Of a stretch of 61,850 bases of DNA, positions 42,289 to 50,318 are shown piece by piece (the first letter of the stretch is position 1; each line of letters starts with the position of its first letter). The notes below the pieces were generated by a model, which had not been told where the DNA came from, did not search any database, and saw nothing but the letters and a program-made list of their open reading frames with translations. Where the stretch lies: positions 1 through 61,850 of the forward strand of contig CBDUEV010000011.1 of NCBI GenBank assembly GCA_965366365.1, read 5' to 3'. The translations under genes and the position numbers were made by a program. Origin of the DNA: CBDUEV01 sp965366365 (GTDB lineage Bacteria; Actinomycetota; Acidimicrobiia; Spongiisociales; JAENVV01).

Positions 42289-42297
42289 AGCTCCCCA

Positions 42298-43752
42298 GTG
42301 GCAGGGTCCGGTGTCGTTGTCATCGGCCTTGGTCCGGCCGGCTACGCCCTGGTCGACCCAGCCAGTCGAGAGCTCCTCGGGGATCCGAACCGACGGGTGA
42401 TCGCCAGAACCCTCCGGCATCCCGCCGTTGCGGAGCTGGCCGAGCTTCGACCCGTCGAGTCGGGCGACGACCTCTATGAGGCCGGGGCCTCGTTCGAGGA
42501 GGTCTACGACGCCTTGGCCGAACGGGTCGTGCAGGCGGGTCGGACAGAGGAGGTCATCTTCGCCGTTCCGGGAAGCCCCACCATGGGCGAATTCACCGTG
42601 CCGAGAATACGAGCGCGGGCAGCGGCGGCGGGGATCAGCGTCGAGGTGCGAGGGGCGGCGTCGTTCGTCGACGCGATCTGCCTCGACATTGGCATCGATC
42701 CACTCGAGAAGGGCCTTCAGATTCTCGACGGCCGCGACCTGCCTGATCCGCTGTGGCTCGACGCACCGACGATCATCGCCCAGGTGGATCTGCCGGTGGT
42801 CCTCGCAGACGCGCTCAGTCGCCTCGAAAGCGTGCTGCCTGCCGATGTCCCGGTGACGGTGATCACCGATGCCGGGAGCCCTGGTGTGCATGTCTCCTCG
42901 GCACTCCCACACCAGATCAACCCCGAGGTGGCCGGGTTGCGAACCTCGCTGTTCGTGGACGGACCGGCGGGCGGCCTGCCTGGCGTGATCTCCACCATGC
43001 GCCGTCTGCGTCGTGAGTGTCCGTGGGACCGCGAACAGACACATCACAGCATCGTCTCCAACCTCATCGAGGAGGCACACGAGCTGGCCGATGCCCTCGC
43101 CGCCCTCCCACCCGGAGCTCCTACAGTGGAAGCGGCAGGCGATGGGGCCTACGGTGAGGTCGAAGAGGAGCTGGGTGACGTCCTGCTCCAGGTGTTGTTC
43201 CACGTCGTCATGGGCGAGAGCGTCGGTGCGTTGCGAATCGACGACGTGGCCGAGACCCTCCGTCGCAAGTTGGTGCACCGCCATCCCCACGTGTTTGGCG
43301 AGGCCGAGGCCGGTACTGCCGAGGACGTGCGGCGCGTCTGGGACGATGTGAAGGAGAGGGAGAAGCCGAGCGATTCATTGATGGACGGGGTGGCGATGGG
43401 AGTGCCCAGCTTCGTGCGGGCGGAGAAGCTCCAATCGAGAGCTGCGCGAGCCGGCTTCGACTGGCCGTCGCCCGACCGGGTGTCCGCCAAGGTCCGCGAG
43501 GAACTCGATGAGCTCGACGAGGCCGTCGCCGACGATGACAGGAAGGCCATCGAGGCCGAACTCGGGGACCTACTGTTCTCAGTGGTGAACCTGGCTCGGC
43601 ATCTCGACGCCGACCCGGAGGTGGCGCTGCGACGAGCGACCGGCAAATTCGAGCGAAGGTTTCGGGCAATGGAGGCCGGCGGCCAGGTCACCGGGGTGTC
43701 GCTCGACGAACTGGAGCGGCGCTGGAAAGGCGCCAAAGAAGACGAACGTTGA
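42298..43752 (+). CDS. mazG: MazG-family pyrophosphohydrolase with N-terminal methylase-like domain (484 aa)
   Basis: Two-part protein: N-terminal tetrapyrrole methylase-like domain (about 1-210, VVVIGLGPAGYAL and FAVPGSPTMGEFTV), like YabN/MazG fusions; then two MazG modules. The first (about 235-330) contains RRECPWDREQTHHS, EEAHELADAL and EEELGDVLLQVLFH; the second (about 380-465) contains REELDELDEAV and AELGDLLFSVVN. MazG hydrolyses NTPs and (p)ppGpp-related nucleotides. The methylase half may be catalytically changed. GTG start 42298. Confidence 0.95.
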   Translation: MAGSGVVVIGLGPAGYALVDPASRELLGDPNRRVIARTLRHPAVAELAELRPVESGDDLYEAGASFEEVYDALAERVVQAGRTEEVIFAVPGSPTMGEFTVPRIRARAAAAGISVEVRGAASFVDAICLDIGIDPLEKGLQILDGRDLPDPLWLDAPTIIAQVDLPVVLADALSRLESVLPADVPVTVITDAGSPGVHVSSALPHQINPEVAGLRTSLFVDGPAGGLPGVISTMRRLRRECPWDREQTHHSIVSNLIEEAHELADALAALPPGAPTVEAAGDGAYGEVEEELGDVLLQVLFHVVMGESVGALRIDDVAETLRRKLVHRHPHVFGEAEAGTAEDVRRVWDDVKEREKPSDSLMDGVAMGVPSFVRAEKLQSRAARAGFDWPSPDRVSAKVREELDELDEAVADDDRKAIEAELGDLLFSVVNLARHLDADPEVALRRATGKFERRFRAMEAGGQVTGVSLDELERRWKGAKEDER

Positions 43753-43821
43753 CACGCGGACCCCGTGAGGTCCTTGGAGAAAGGGAGAGCCATGGTAGAT
43801 TTTCACCCACAAGGAGGGTCC

Positions 43822-45099
43822 GTGACCACGCACATCAGCGAAATCCGGGCCCGTGAAGTCCTCGACAGCCGTGGGAACCCCACCGTGGAGGCTGAAGTCC
43901 GTCTTGCTGGCGGTGGCTTTGGTCGGGCGGCGGTTCCCAGCGGTGCGTCGACAGGGGCGCTCGAAGCCGTGGAGCTTCGAGATGGTGGAGACCGCTTCGG
44001 CGGAAAGGGCGTAACGCGGGCCGTTGCCAATATCCACGAGGTTCTCGCACCGGCACTGATCGGTGTCGATGCCACCGACCAGGAGCTCATCGATCAGGTG
44101 ATGCTCGACCTGGACGGCACTCCCAACAAAGCCAACCTGGGCGCCAACGCCATCCTGGCCGTGTCCCTGGGCGTGGCGCGTGCCGCGGCCGGCCAGCTCG
44201 GCATCCCGCTCTTCAAGTACCTGGGTGGGCCGTCTGCGCGGGTCCTTCCGGTCCCCATGCTGAATGTGCTCAACGGCGGCTCCCACGCGGCCAACTCGGT
44301 CGACATCCAGGAGTTCATGTTGGTGCCGGCCGGAGCGGCGAGTTTTTCCGATTCTCTGCGGATGGGTGTCGAGGTCTACCACGCCCTCAAGAAGGTCCTG
44401 ACCGAACGCAAACTCTCGACGAACGTCGGGGATGAAGGGGGATTCGCGCCGAATCTTCCCGCCAACCGGGCTGCTCTCGAGCTCCTCACGGAAGCCATAG
44501 GAGCTGCCGGCTACACCCCCGGAGAAGACGTGGCGCTGGCGCTCGACGTGGCTGCCTCGGAGTTCTACGAGGACGGTGCCTATCAGTTCGAGGGCGGCGC
44601 CAAATCGGCTGCCGAGATGATCGATTACCTCGAGGCCCTCGTCGACGAGTTCCCGCTCGTGTCGATAGAAGACGGACTCGATGAGGCCGATTGGGACGGC
44701 TGGGCCGCCCTCACCGAACGCCTCGGCGACCGTATCCAGCTGGTGGGCGACGACCTCTTCGTGACCAACGAGGAGATTCTGCGTCGCGGCATCGCCGAGA
44801 AGTCGGCCAACGCCATCCTCATCAAGGTCAACCAGATCGGCAGTCTCTCCGAAACGCTGCACACGATGGCCACGGCCGAGCGCGCCTCGTTCGGGCGGAT
44901 GGTGAGCCATCGCTCGGGAGAAACCGAGGACACCTTCATCGCCCATCTGGCGGTGGCGACGAACTGTGGGCAGATCAAGACCGGCGCACCCACCCGGTCA
45001 GAGCGGACAGCCAAGTACAACCAGTTGCTCCGCATCGAGGAGCGCCTCGGTTCGCAGGCACGGTTCGCTGGTTGGTCCACCTTCAGAGGGAACCCGTGA
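43822..45099 (+). CDS. eno: Enolase (425 aa)
   Basis: Complete enolase: SEIRAREVLDSRGNPTVE at the start, SGASTG (about 42-47), NQIGS/LIKVNQIGSL near 334-343 (signature region), GDEGGFAPN near 207-215, and SHRSGETEDTFIAHL near 366-380. Converts 2-phosphoglycerate to phosphoenolpyruvate. GTG 43822 has AAGGAGG (43811-43817) just upstream; an in-frame ATG 43792 would add ten residues not seen in the family. The stop overlaps the FtsB-like start (GTGA). Confidence 0.97.
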   Translation: MTTHISEIRAREVLDSRGNPTVEAEVRLAGGGFGRAAVPSGASTGALEAVELRDGGDRFGGKGVTRAVANIHEVLAPALIGVDATDQELIDQVMLDLDGTPNKANLGANAILAVSLGVARAAAGQLGIPLFKYLGGPSARVLPVPMLNVLNGGSHAANSVDIQEFMLVPAGAASFSDSLRMGVEVYHALKKVLTERKLSTNVGDEGGFAPNLPANRAALELLTEAIGAAGYTPGEDVALALDVAASEFYEDGAYQFEGGAKSAAEMIDYLEALVDEFPLVSIEDGLDEADWDGWAALTERLGDRIQLVGDDLFVTNEEILRRGIAEKSANAILIKVNQIGSLSETLHTMATAERASFGRMVSHRSGETEDTFIAHLAVATNCGQIKTGAPTRSERTAKYNQLLRIEERLGSQARFAGWSTFRGNP

Positions 45100-45485
45100 C
45101 CGCCAGATCCCGGTTCCAGACCATGGCTCCGGTGCTCTTGCTCGTCGTCTTGGCGGTGGTGTTCACCAACATCTTTCCTTTCCGGCAGATGATGGCCAAC
45201 GAGCAGACCATCGATCTCGCTCGAGGGAGGCTGTTGGCGCTCCAGGCCGAGAATTCGCGACTCGAGAATGAAGTCGAGGCTCTCGGCACCGAGCAGGAGC
45301 TGGAGCGCATGGCGCGCCAGGATCTCGGATATGTCATGCCGGGGGAAACCTCCTACGTCATCACCACGCCGGAATTCCCGGACGCGCCGGCGCCGGTCCA
45401 GGCGACGCTCCCGGAGCGCCGCCCCTGGTACGCGGCCGTGTGGGATTTCCTCACCGGATCGGATCTCGTCGCCGAAGAGCTGTGA
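45096..45485 (+). CDS. FtsB/DivIC-like septum formation initiator (129 aa)
   Basis: Short bitopic protein: transmembrane segment (about 11-27, APVLLLVVLAVVFTNIF) followed by a coiled coil (about 36-72, LARGRLLALQAENSRLENEVEAL) and the DivIC-type motif ELERMARQDLGYVMPGE, ending in a short Pro-rich tail. It stabilises the divisome. Coupled to eno by a GTGA overlap. The same neighbour is usual in actinobacteria (eno, FtsB-like, DUF501, ppx). Confidence 0.9.
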   Translation: MTARSRFQTMAPVLLLVVLAVVFTNIFPFRQMMANEQTIDLARGRLLALQAENSRLENEVEALGTEQELERMARQDLGYVMPGETSYVITTPEFPDAPAPVQATLPERRPWYAAVWDFLTGSDLVAEEL

Positions 45486-45498
45486 TGGCAGCCCACCG

Positions 45499-46023
45499 GT
45501 GACCGACGACCAGGTGGTCGAGGTGCAGATCGGGCGCCCGCCGCGAGCACCCGCCGATGTGGTGGTCCGCTGCCACCTGGGTCTCCCTGTCGTGACCAAG
45601 GTGCCGCCCGTGCTCGAAGACGGCACACCGTTCCCGACCCGATGGTGGTTGACCTGTCCTCTCGCCCAGCGGCGCATCGGGCGGCTCGAGGGGGCGGGAG
45701 GGGTCAAGGCAATGGATCGAAGGATCGCCGCCGATCAGAGCTTCGCGGCCCGAATGTCCGCCGCCCACGACCGATACGCCGCCGAACGCCAGGCCGCCAC
45801 GCCTGCCGAGGCGGTTCATCGGCCGAGCGGCGGCGTGGCCGGCATCGAACGGGGCGCCAAATGCCTCCATGCCCACTACGCCGACACGGCAGCGGGAAAC
45901 GACAACCCGATCGGAGAACTCGTGGCGGCATGGATCGAACCGCTCGACTGCGCTCTGCCGTGTGTCGTGGACGGTGACGATGGCGTCGCCACCAAGAACC
46001 GGCGATGGACCGAACCAAAATGA
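45499..46023 (+). CDS. DUF501-family protein (174 aa)
   Basis: Starts at GTG 45499, 13 bases after the FtsB-like stop. It has RCHLGLPVVTKVPPVLEDGTPFPTRWWLTCP near 27-57, followed by GARK-like CLHAHYAD near 123 with a Cys/His pair, both DUF501 features. The function is not known; it sits between FtsB-like and ppx in most actinobacteria. Stop overlaps the ppx ATG (ATGA). Confidence 0.92.
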   Translation: MTDDQVVEVQIGRPPRAPADVVVRCHLGLPVVTKVPPVLEDGTPFPTRWWLTCPLAQRRIGRLEGAGGVKAMDRRIAADQSFAARMSAAHDRYAAERQAATPAEAVHRPSGGVAGIERGAKCLHAHYADTAAGNDNPIGELVAAWIEPLDCALPCVVDGDDGVATKNRRWTEPK

Positions 46024-46916
46024 AGGTGGCTGCCGTCGATATCGGTACGAACACGGTCCGCCTCTACGTGGCGTCCGTGCACGGCGGTGAACTGACCGAG
46101 CAGGTCCGCTTGGTAGACGTGGTCGGACTGGGGAGAGGTGTCGACGCCACCGGCCGGTTCGATCGAGAGACGATGGCCCGCACGCTCGGCGTCCTGGCGG
46201 GGTATCGATCCCACCTCACTGGTGTCGACAAGGTGAGGGTCATCGCCACCTCGGCGTCCCGGGACGCGGCGAATCGTGAGGAGTTCTTCGACGCCGCCGA
46301 GGAAGCACTCGGGCAGCGGCCTGAGCTCATCTCGGGCGCCCAGGAGGCGGCTCTGTCGTTTCTGGGGGCGACGAGTAGCGGGCACGCGGCAGAGACCGTG
46401 CTGGTGGTGGACGTGGGGGGAGGCAGCACCGAGTTCGTATACGGGCGAGGGGCGCCGAGCTTGGCCCGCTCCTTCGATATCGGTTCGGTGCGGCTCTCCG
46501 ACCGGGTGCTCACGGATCGCCCAATCGACCACGCCACGCTCGAACGAGCCCGCCGCCATGTCCGTGCCATCCTCGAGCCGCTCGTCATTCCGGACGACGC
46601 CCAGGCGACCATCGGTGTGGCGGGAACGTTCACGTCGCTGTCCGCCATGGCGCTCGACCTGCCCGCCTACGACCGGGCCAAGGTGCACCACAGCGTCTTG
46701 AGGCGGGGCGTGGTGGAGCAGCTCGTCGAACGACTGGCCTCGATGACCGTCGAAGAGACGGCCGCCATTCCGTCCCTCGAGCCGAAAAGGGCTCCCGTGA
46801 TCGCCGCCGGCGCCGTGGTGGTCGAACAGCTCATGGGCGTGCTGGCCCTGGATGAGGTCACTGTTTCAGAGGACGACATCCTCGACGGTGTGGCCAGATC
46901 TCTCCTGCCACAATGA
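46020..46916 (+). CDS. ppx: Exopolyphosphatase/guanosine pentaphosphatase (Ppx/GppA) (298 aa)
   Basis: ASKHA-fold phosphatase: VAAVDIGTNTVRLYVA (about 3-18), ATSASRDAANREEF (about 76-89), the Walker-like GAQEAALSFLGA near 105 and VVDVGGGSTEFVYG (about 128-141). Family members cleave long-chain polyphosphate or pppGpp. The length (298) fits the short actinobacterial Ppx1 type. ATG 46020 is chosen for the ATGA overlap with DUF501; an in-frame ATG at 46005 is an alternative. Confidence 0.94.
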   Translation: MKVAAVDIGTNTVRLYVASVHGGELTEQVRLVDVVGLGRGVDATGRFDRETMARTLGVLAGYRSHLTGVDKVRVIATSASRDAANREEFFDAAEEALGQRPELISGAQEAALSFLGATSSGHAAETVLVVDVGGGSTEFVYGRGAPSLARSFDIGSVRLSDRVLTDRPIDHATLERARRHVRAILEPLVIPDDAQATIGVAGTFTSLSAMALDLPAYDRAKVHHSVLRRGVVEQLVERLASMTVEETAAIPSLEPKRAPVIAAGAVVVEQLMGVLALDEVTVSEDDILDGVARSLLPQ

Positions 46917-46941
46917 CTTCAGCCGGCCAGGCGGTCCACCA

Positions 46942-47028
46942 GCCCCGGTGGCGGAATCGGCAGACGCGGCGGACTTAAAATCCGCTGTCCGAGAGGACGT
47001 GTGGGTTCAAATCCCACCCGGGGCACCA
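46942..47028 (+). tRNA. tRNA-Leu (anticodon TAA)
   Basis: Acceptor GCCCCGG (46942-46948) pairs with CCGGGGC (47018-47024). The anticodon stem GCGGA/TCCGC encloses loop CTTAAAA with anticodon TAA. There is a long variable arm, typical of leucine tRNAs, and a T arm GTGGG/CCCAC with TTCAAAT. The discriminator A47025 is followed by encoded CCA (47026-47028). Confidence 0.96.
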
Positions 47029-47178
47029 GGAGTTCGACCGGAGCGGCCAGCCGATCACGAACGGTGGCGCCGTTCTCGCTCGGTTCGTGCCCCTGGCTCT
47101 GGCCACCCGCCAGACTTTCCGTCCCGGAGAGCCGCTGCTTCGGTAGATTCGGAGGATCCAATCCGGGAGGAGGACACC

Positions 47179-47640
47179 ATGGTCGACCCCATACCCGCAG
47201 GCCTGGAAGGCCGGATCGTGCCGTACCTGATGATCGACGGAGCGGCGGCGGCCCTCGAGTTCTACAAGGAGGCGTTCGGGGCAACGGAGCGCTACCGCTT
47301 GGAAATGCCGGACGGCAGCATCGGCCACGCCGATCTCCTCGTCAACGGCGCCACGGTGTATCTCGCCGATGCGCCGAACGACATGGAGGGAGATGCCGCC
47401 AACCCCGGCAAACTGGGGGGCACCAGCGTGCTCCTGCACCAGTACGTCGATGACGTGGACGCGGTGGTGGCACAAGCGATCGGGGCGGGAGCGACCCTCA
47501 TTCGGGAACCTGCCGATCAGTTCTATGGTGATCGAGCCGCGGTCGTCGCCGACCCCTATGGTCACCAGTGGTCGCTCCACACTCATGTCCGCGACGTCTC
47601 GCCGGAGGAAATGGCGAAAGCGGTCGAGTCGATGGCGTGA
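47179..47640 (+). CDS. VOC-family (glyoxalase/PhnB-like) protein (153 aa)
   Basis: ATG 47179 with GGGAGGAGGA upstream. The protein has the VOC PhnB-like pattern: IVPYLMIDGAAAALEFYKEAFGATERYR at the N-terminus, GSIGHADLLVNGATVYLAD near 49-67, and a C-terminal YGDRAAVVADPYGHQWSLHTHV near 117-138. Residues that bind metal in glyoxalases (His in HAD, E/H in the last strand) are partly kept. The reaction is unknown. Confidence 0.88.
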   Translation: MVDPIPAGLEGRIVPYLMIDGAAAALEFYKEAFGATERYRLEMPDGSIGHADLLVNGATVYLADAPNDMEGDAANPGKLGGTSVLLHQYVDDVDAVVAQAIGAGATLIREPADQFYGDRAAVVADPYGHQWSLHTHVRDVSPEEMAKAVESMA

Positions 47641-47700
47641 TCTTGAGGTCCGAGGTGACACCCCGGCCCGGCGATGACCCGAGCAGCTCGGTTCGGCAAC

Positions 47701-47718
47701 CTGCCCGGCGCCGGGCAG
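47701..47718. repeat. 18-bp perfect palindrome before aceK
   Basis: CTGCCCGGCGCCGGGCAG is self-complementary end to end and ends ten bases before the preferred GTG start of aceK. It could be an operator or a hairpin near the ribosome-binding site. Confidence 0.6.
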
Positions 47719-47727
47719 AATAGGCGG

Positions 47728-49473
47728 GTGACTCTCTCCGACTCTCGCAGATCCAACCTCGGGGCGCAGGCGATCGTCGCCGCTTTCGACGCCTATCGTT
47801 CCCGGTTCAGGATCATCACGGGACGAGCCCCTCTCCGATTCGCGCAGCGCGATTGGGTGGGGGCCCAGGCCGACGGTGTCGAACGACTTGCCCTCTACCG
47901 CGAGATCGTCGACGTCCTCGAGCCGGACATCCGCGATCTGCTCGGCGAACGAGTCGAGGACCCGTTCATGTGGGCTGGGATCAAGGCGGTCTACTCGGGG
48001 CTCATCGCCGGGCGCGACGAGTGGGAGTTGGCCGAGACGTTCTTCAATTCGGTCACCCGACGCATCTTCACCACGGTGGGCGTCGACCCGCGGATCGAGT
48101 TCGTTGCCACGGATTTCGCGCATCCCCCCACCCGGTCACCCGAGCCGGTCTACCGAACCTACGAAAGATCGGAGTCGGTGACCGAGTTGATCCGGACCAT
48201 CCTCGAGGACTACCGCTTCGAGGCGCCCTACGCCGACATCGACCGAGACGCCAAAGCCGTCGCCGAGCGGGTCACGACCCGGCTCAGGGAAGTCGGGGCG
48301 CTGCAGGTGGTGGAGCGCACCGAAGTGGTCCGACCTGTCTTCTTCCGGGGTCAGTCGGCCTTCATCGTCGGTCGAATGTTCTCCGGCTCGGATCGTTTTC
48401 CGATCGTTCTCGCCCTGAACAACGAGGCGTCGGGGGTCTATGTGGACGCCGTCCTGCTGCGCGAGAACGAAGTCAGCATTCTGTTCTCGTTCACGCGGTC
48501 GTATTTCAAGGCGGACGTGCCGCGGCCCTACGACTTGATGAGATTCCTCAAGACACTCGTCCCCCGCAAGCGGGCCGCCGAGATCTACATCGGGATCGGC
48601 GAGAACAAGCACGGGAAGACGGAGCTCTATCGAGATCTGCTCCGGCACCTCGACTCGTCTTCTGAGCAGTTCGAGCTGGCGCGGGGGACCAAAGGGATGG
48701 TGATGGTGGTCTTCACCATGCCTGGCTACGACGACGTGTTCAAGATCATCCGCGACAGGTTTCCTCCCGTGAAGAAGACGACGCGCAGTGCGGTCATGGC
48801 GAAGTATCGGATGGTGTTCCAGCACGATCGAGCCGGTCGGCTGATGGATGTGCAGGACTTCCAGCATCTCAGTTTCGACCTGACCAGGTTCTCCGACGAT
48901 CTGGTCGCCGAGCTGCTCTCGGAGGCGTCGGACACGGTCCGGATCGAGGGCGATCAGCTCATCATCAGCCACGTGTACGTCGAGCGGCGCGTCATTCCGT
49001 TGGATATCTTCGTTCGCGAAGCCGGCGAGGCAGCGGCGCGAGAGGCTGTCGTCGACTTCGGGCTCGCCATCAAGGACATGGCTTGCACCAACATCTTCCC
49101 CGGTGATCTGCTCATCAAGAACTTCGGTGTCACGCGACACGGGCGGGTGGTCTTCTACGACTACGACGAGCTCAGCGCGCTCACCGACATGACGTTCCGG
49201 GCCATCCCACCGGCCAGGTTCGACGACGACGAAATGTCGGCCGAGCCCTGGTTCTCGGTCGGCGCCTCCGACGTGTTCCCCGAAGAGCATCGACGGTTTC
49301 TCGGGCTGCAACCGGGGCTCAAGGAGGTGTTCGAAGCGCACCACGCCGACCTCTTCGAAGTGGAGCCGTGGCTCGACATTCAGGAACGGGTACGGACCGG
49401 TGAACTGATCCAGGTGTTTGCGTACGGGGGAGAGGCCCGACTACCCGACGCCCCGGAACCCACGGGTTGGTGA
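47728..49473 (+). CDS. aceK: Isocitrate dehydrogenase kinase/phosphatase (581 aa)
   Basis: Full-length AceK: the N-terminal regulatory region (about 1-290), then the kinase-like core with RGTKGMVMVVFTMPGYDDVFKIIRDRF (about 314-340; ATP-binding Lys in FKIIRD), HDRAGRLMDVQDFQHLSFDL (about 356-375, catalytic Asp region), HVYVERRVIPLDIF (about 416-429), NIFPGDLLIKNFGVTRHGRVVFYDYDE (about 450-476, metal-binding Asp) and DVFPEEHRRF near 514. AceK phosphorylates and dephosphorylates isocitrate dehydrogenase at the glyoxylate branch. The length (581) matches E. coli AceK (578). GTG 47728 is chosen by family alignment; ATG 47674 would add 18 residues. Confidence 0.95.
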   Translation: MTLSDSRRSNLGAQAIVAAFDAYRSRFRIITGRAPLRFAQRDWVGAQADGVERLALYREIVDVLEPDIRDLLGERVEDPFMWAGIKAVYSGLIAGRDEWELAETFFNSVTRRIFTTVGVDPRIEFVATDFAHPPTRSPEPVYRTYERSESVTELIRTILEDYRFEAPYADIDRDAKAVAERVTTRLREVGALQVVERTEVVRPVFFRGQSAFIVGRMFSGSDRFPIVLALNNEASGVYVDAVLLRENEVSILFSFTRSYFKADVPRPYDLMRFLKTLVPRKRAAEIYIGIGENKHGKTELYRDLLRHLDSSSEQFELARGTKGMVMVVFTMPGYDDVFKIIRDRFPPVKKTTRSAVMAKYRMVFQHDRAGRLMDVQDFQHLSFDLTRFSDDLVAELLSEASDTVRIEGDQLIISHVYVERRVIPLDIFVREAGEAAAREAVVDFGLAIKDMACTNIFPGDLLIKNFGVTRHGRVVFYDYDELSALTDMTFRAIPPARFDDDEMSAEPWFSVGASDVFPEEHRRFLGLQPGLKEVFEAHHADLFEVEPWLDIQERVRTGELIQVFAYGGEARLPDAPEPTGW

Positions 49474-49531
49474 ACGGAGCGGTCCGCGAAAACCGCCCGG
49501 TTTCCTGTGAGAATGGCATCCGGAGGTCGAA

Positions 49532-50269
49532 CTGAGAACCAGCACCCTGAAACGCATCGCCGTTGTGGTCATCCTCCTCGTGGTCGGCTACGGCCTCTAC
49601 GACCGGTTTGCCTCGCCCTACGAGGTGATGATCGACGGCAACGCCGCCATCGTGTCCGCCGGGACGGTCATCGTTGACCAGAACCCCTATTTGGTCTTCC
49701 GTCCCACCGACGGAGAGCCGGACACCGGGTTGGTGCTGTACACCGCTTCGCGTGTTCCCCCGGCGGCGTATGCGCCACTGGCGCGCCAGGTGGCCGAGGA
49801 AGGCTTCCTCGTTGCCATTCCGTCGATGCCGTTCAACTTCCCCGTCTTCGGTCAGTCCGCCGCCAACGACGTGTTGGCTGACCATCCTGAGATCACCTCC
49901 TGGGGGATCGCCGGTCATGCCAGGGGCGGGTCGATGGCGGCGAGCTACATCACGCGGTCTTCGCGCATGAACGGCCTCCTTCTGCTGGGCAGCCGGCCGG
50001 GAAGCAACACGGACCTGAGCCGGCGAAGTTCACTGACCACCTGGGTCGTGTACGCCACCCAGGACGGCCTCGTCACGGTGGAGGATGTCGAGGAAGCTCA
50101 GAGCCGGCTTCCTCCCAACGCCGAGTATGTGTTGATCCAAGGCGGGAATCACGCCCAATTCGGTTGGTACGGCTCTCAGGCCGGTGACGGGACAGCCATG
50201 ATCCCTCGCCTCGAACAGCAGGAACAGACCCTCGAGGCGGTGCTCGATTTCATGCGTTCGATCGACTGA
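49532..50269 (+). CDS. Alpha/beta hydrolase-fold protein lacking nucleophile Ser, CTG start (245 aa)
   Basis: A hydrophobic N-terminus (about 8-23, AVVVILLVVGYGLYDRF) is followed by an Abhydrolase_5/YdeN-like core. The nucleophile elbow GIAGHARGGSMAA (about 122-134) has Ala where the usual GHSxGG has Ser. Later, VYATQDGLVTVEDVEEA (about 168-184) carries the Asp loop, and GGNHAQFGWYG (about 206-216) carries the His. The frame has no ATG, GTG or TTG between the stop at 49508 and GTG 49565, while CTG 49532 has CGGAGG five bases upstream. Likely a CUG start. Membrane-anchored or exported. Confidence 0.75.
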   Translation: MRTSTLKRIAVVVILLVVGYGLYDRFASPYEVMIDGNAAIVSAGTVIVDQNPYLVFRPTDGEPDTGLVLYTASRVPPAAYAPLARQVAEEGFLVAIPSMPFNFPVFGQSAANDVLADHPEITSWGIAGHARGGSMAASYITRSSRMNGLLLLGSRPGSNTDLSRRSSLTTWVVYATQDGLVTVEDVEEAQSRLPPNAEYVLIQGGNHAQFGWYGSQAGDGTAMIPRLEQQEQTLEAVLDFMRSID

Positions 50270-50318
50270 CGATGTCGGGCGGTCGCTAGCGTTCGGCTGA
50301 CGTCGTTCGAGAGGCTCC

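Noticed and set aside
41281..43290. 669-codon minus-strand open frame over the PPIase and mazG genes
   Set aside because: It is a shadow of high-GC coding sequence: the plus strand has clear lipoprotein, parvulin and MazG motifs, and the antisense product has no recognisable domain or ribosome-binding site.
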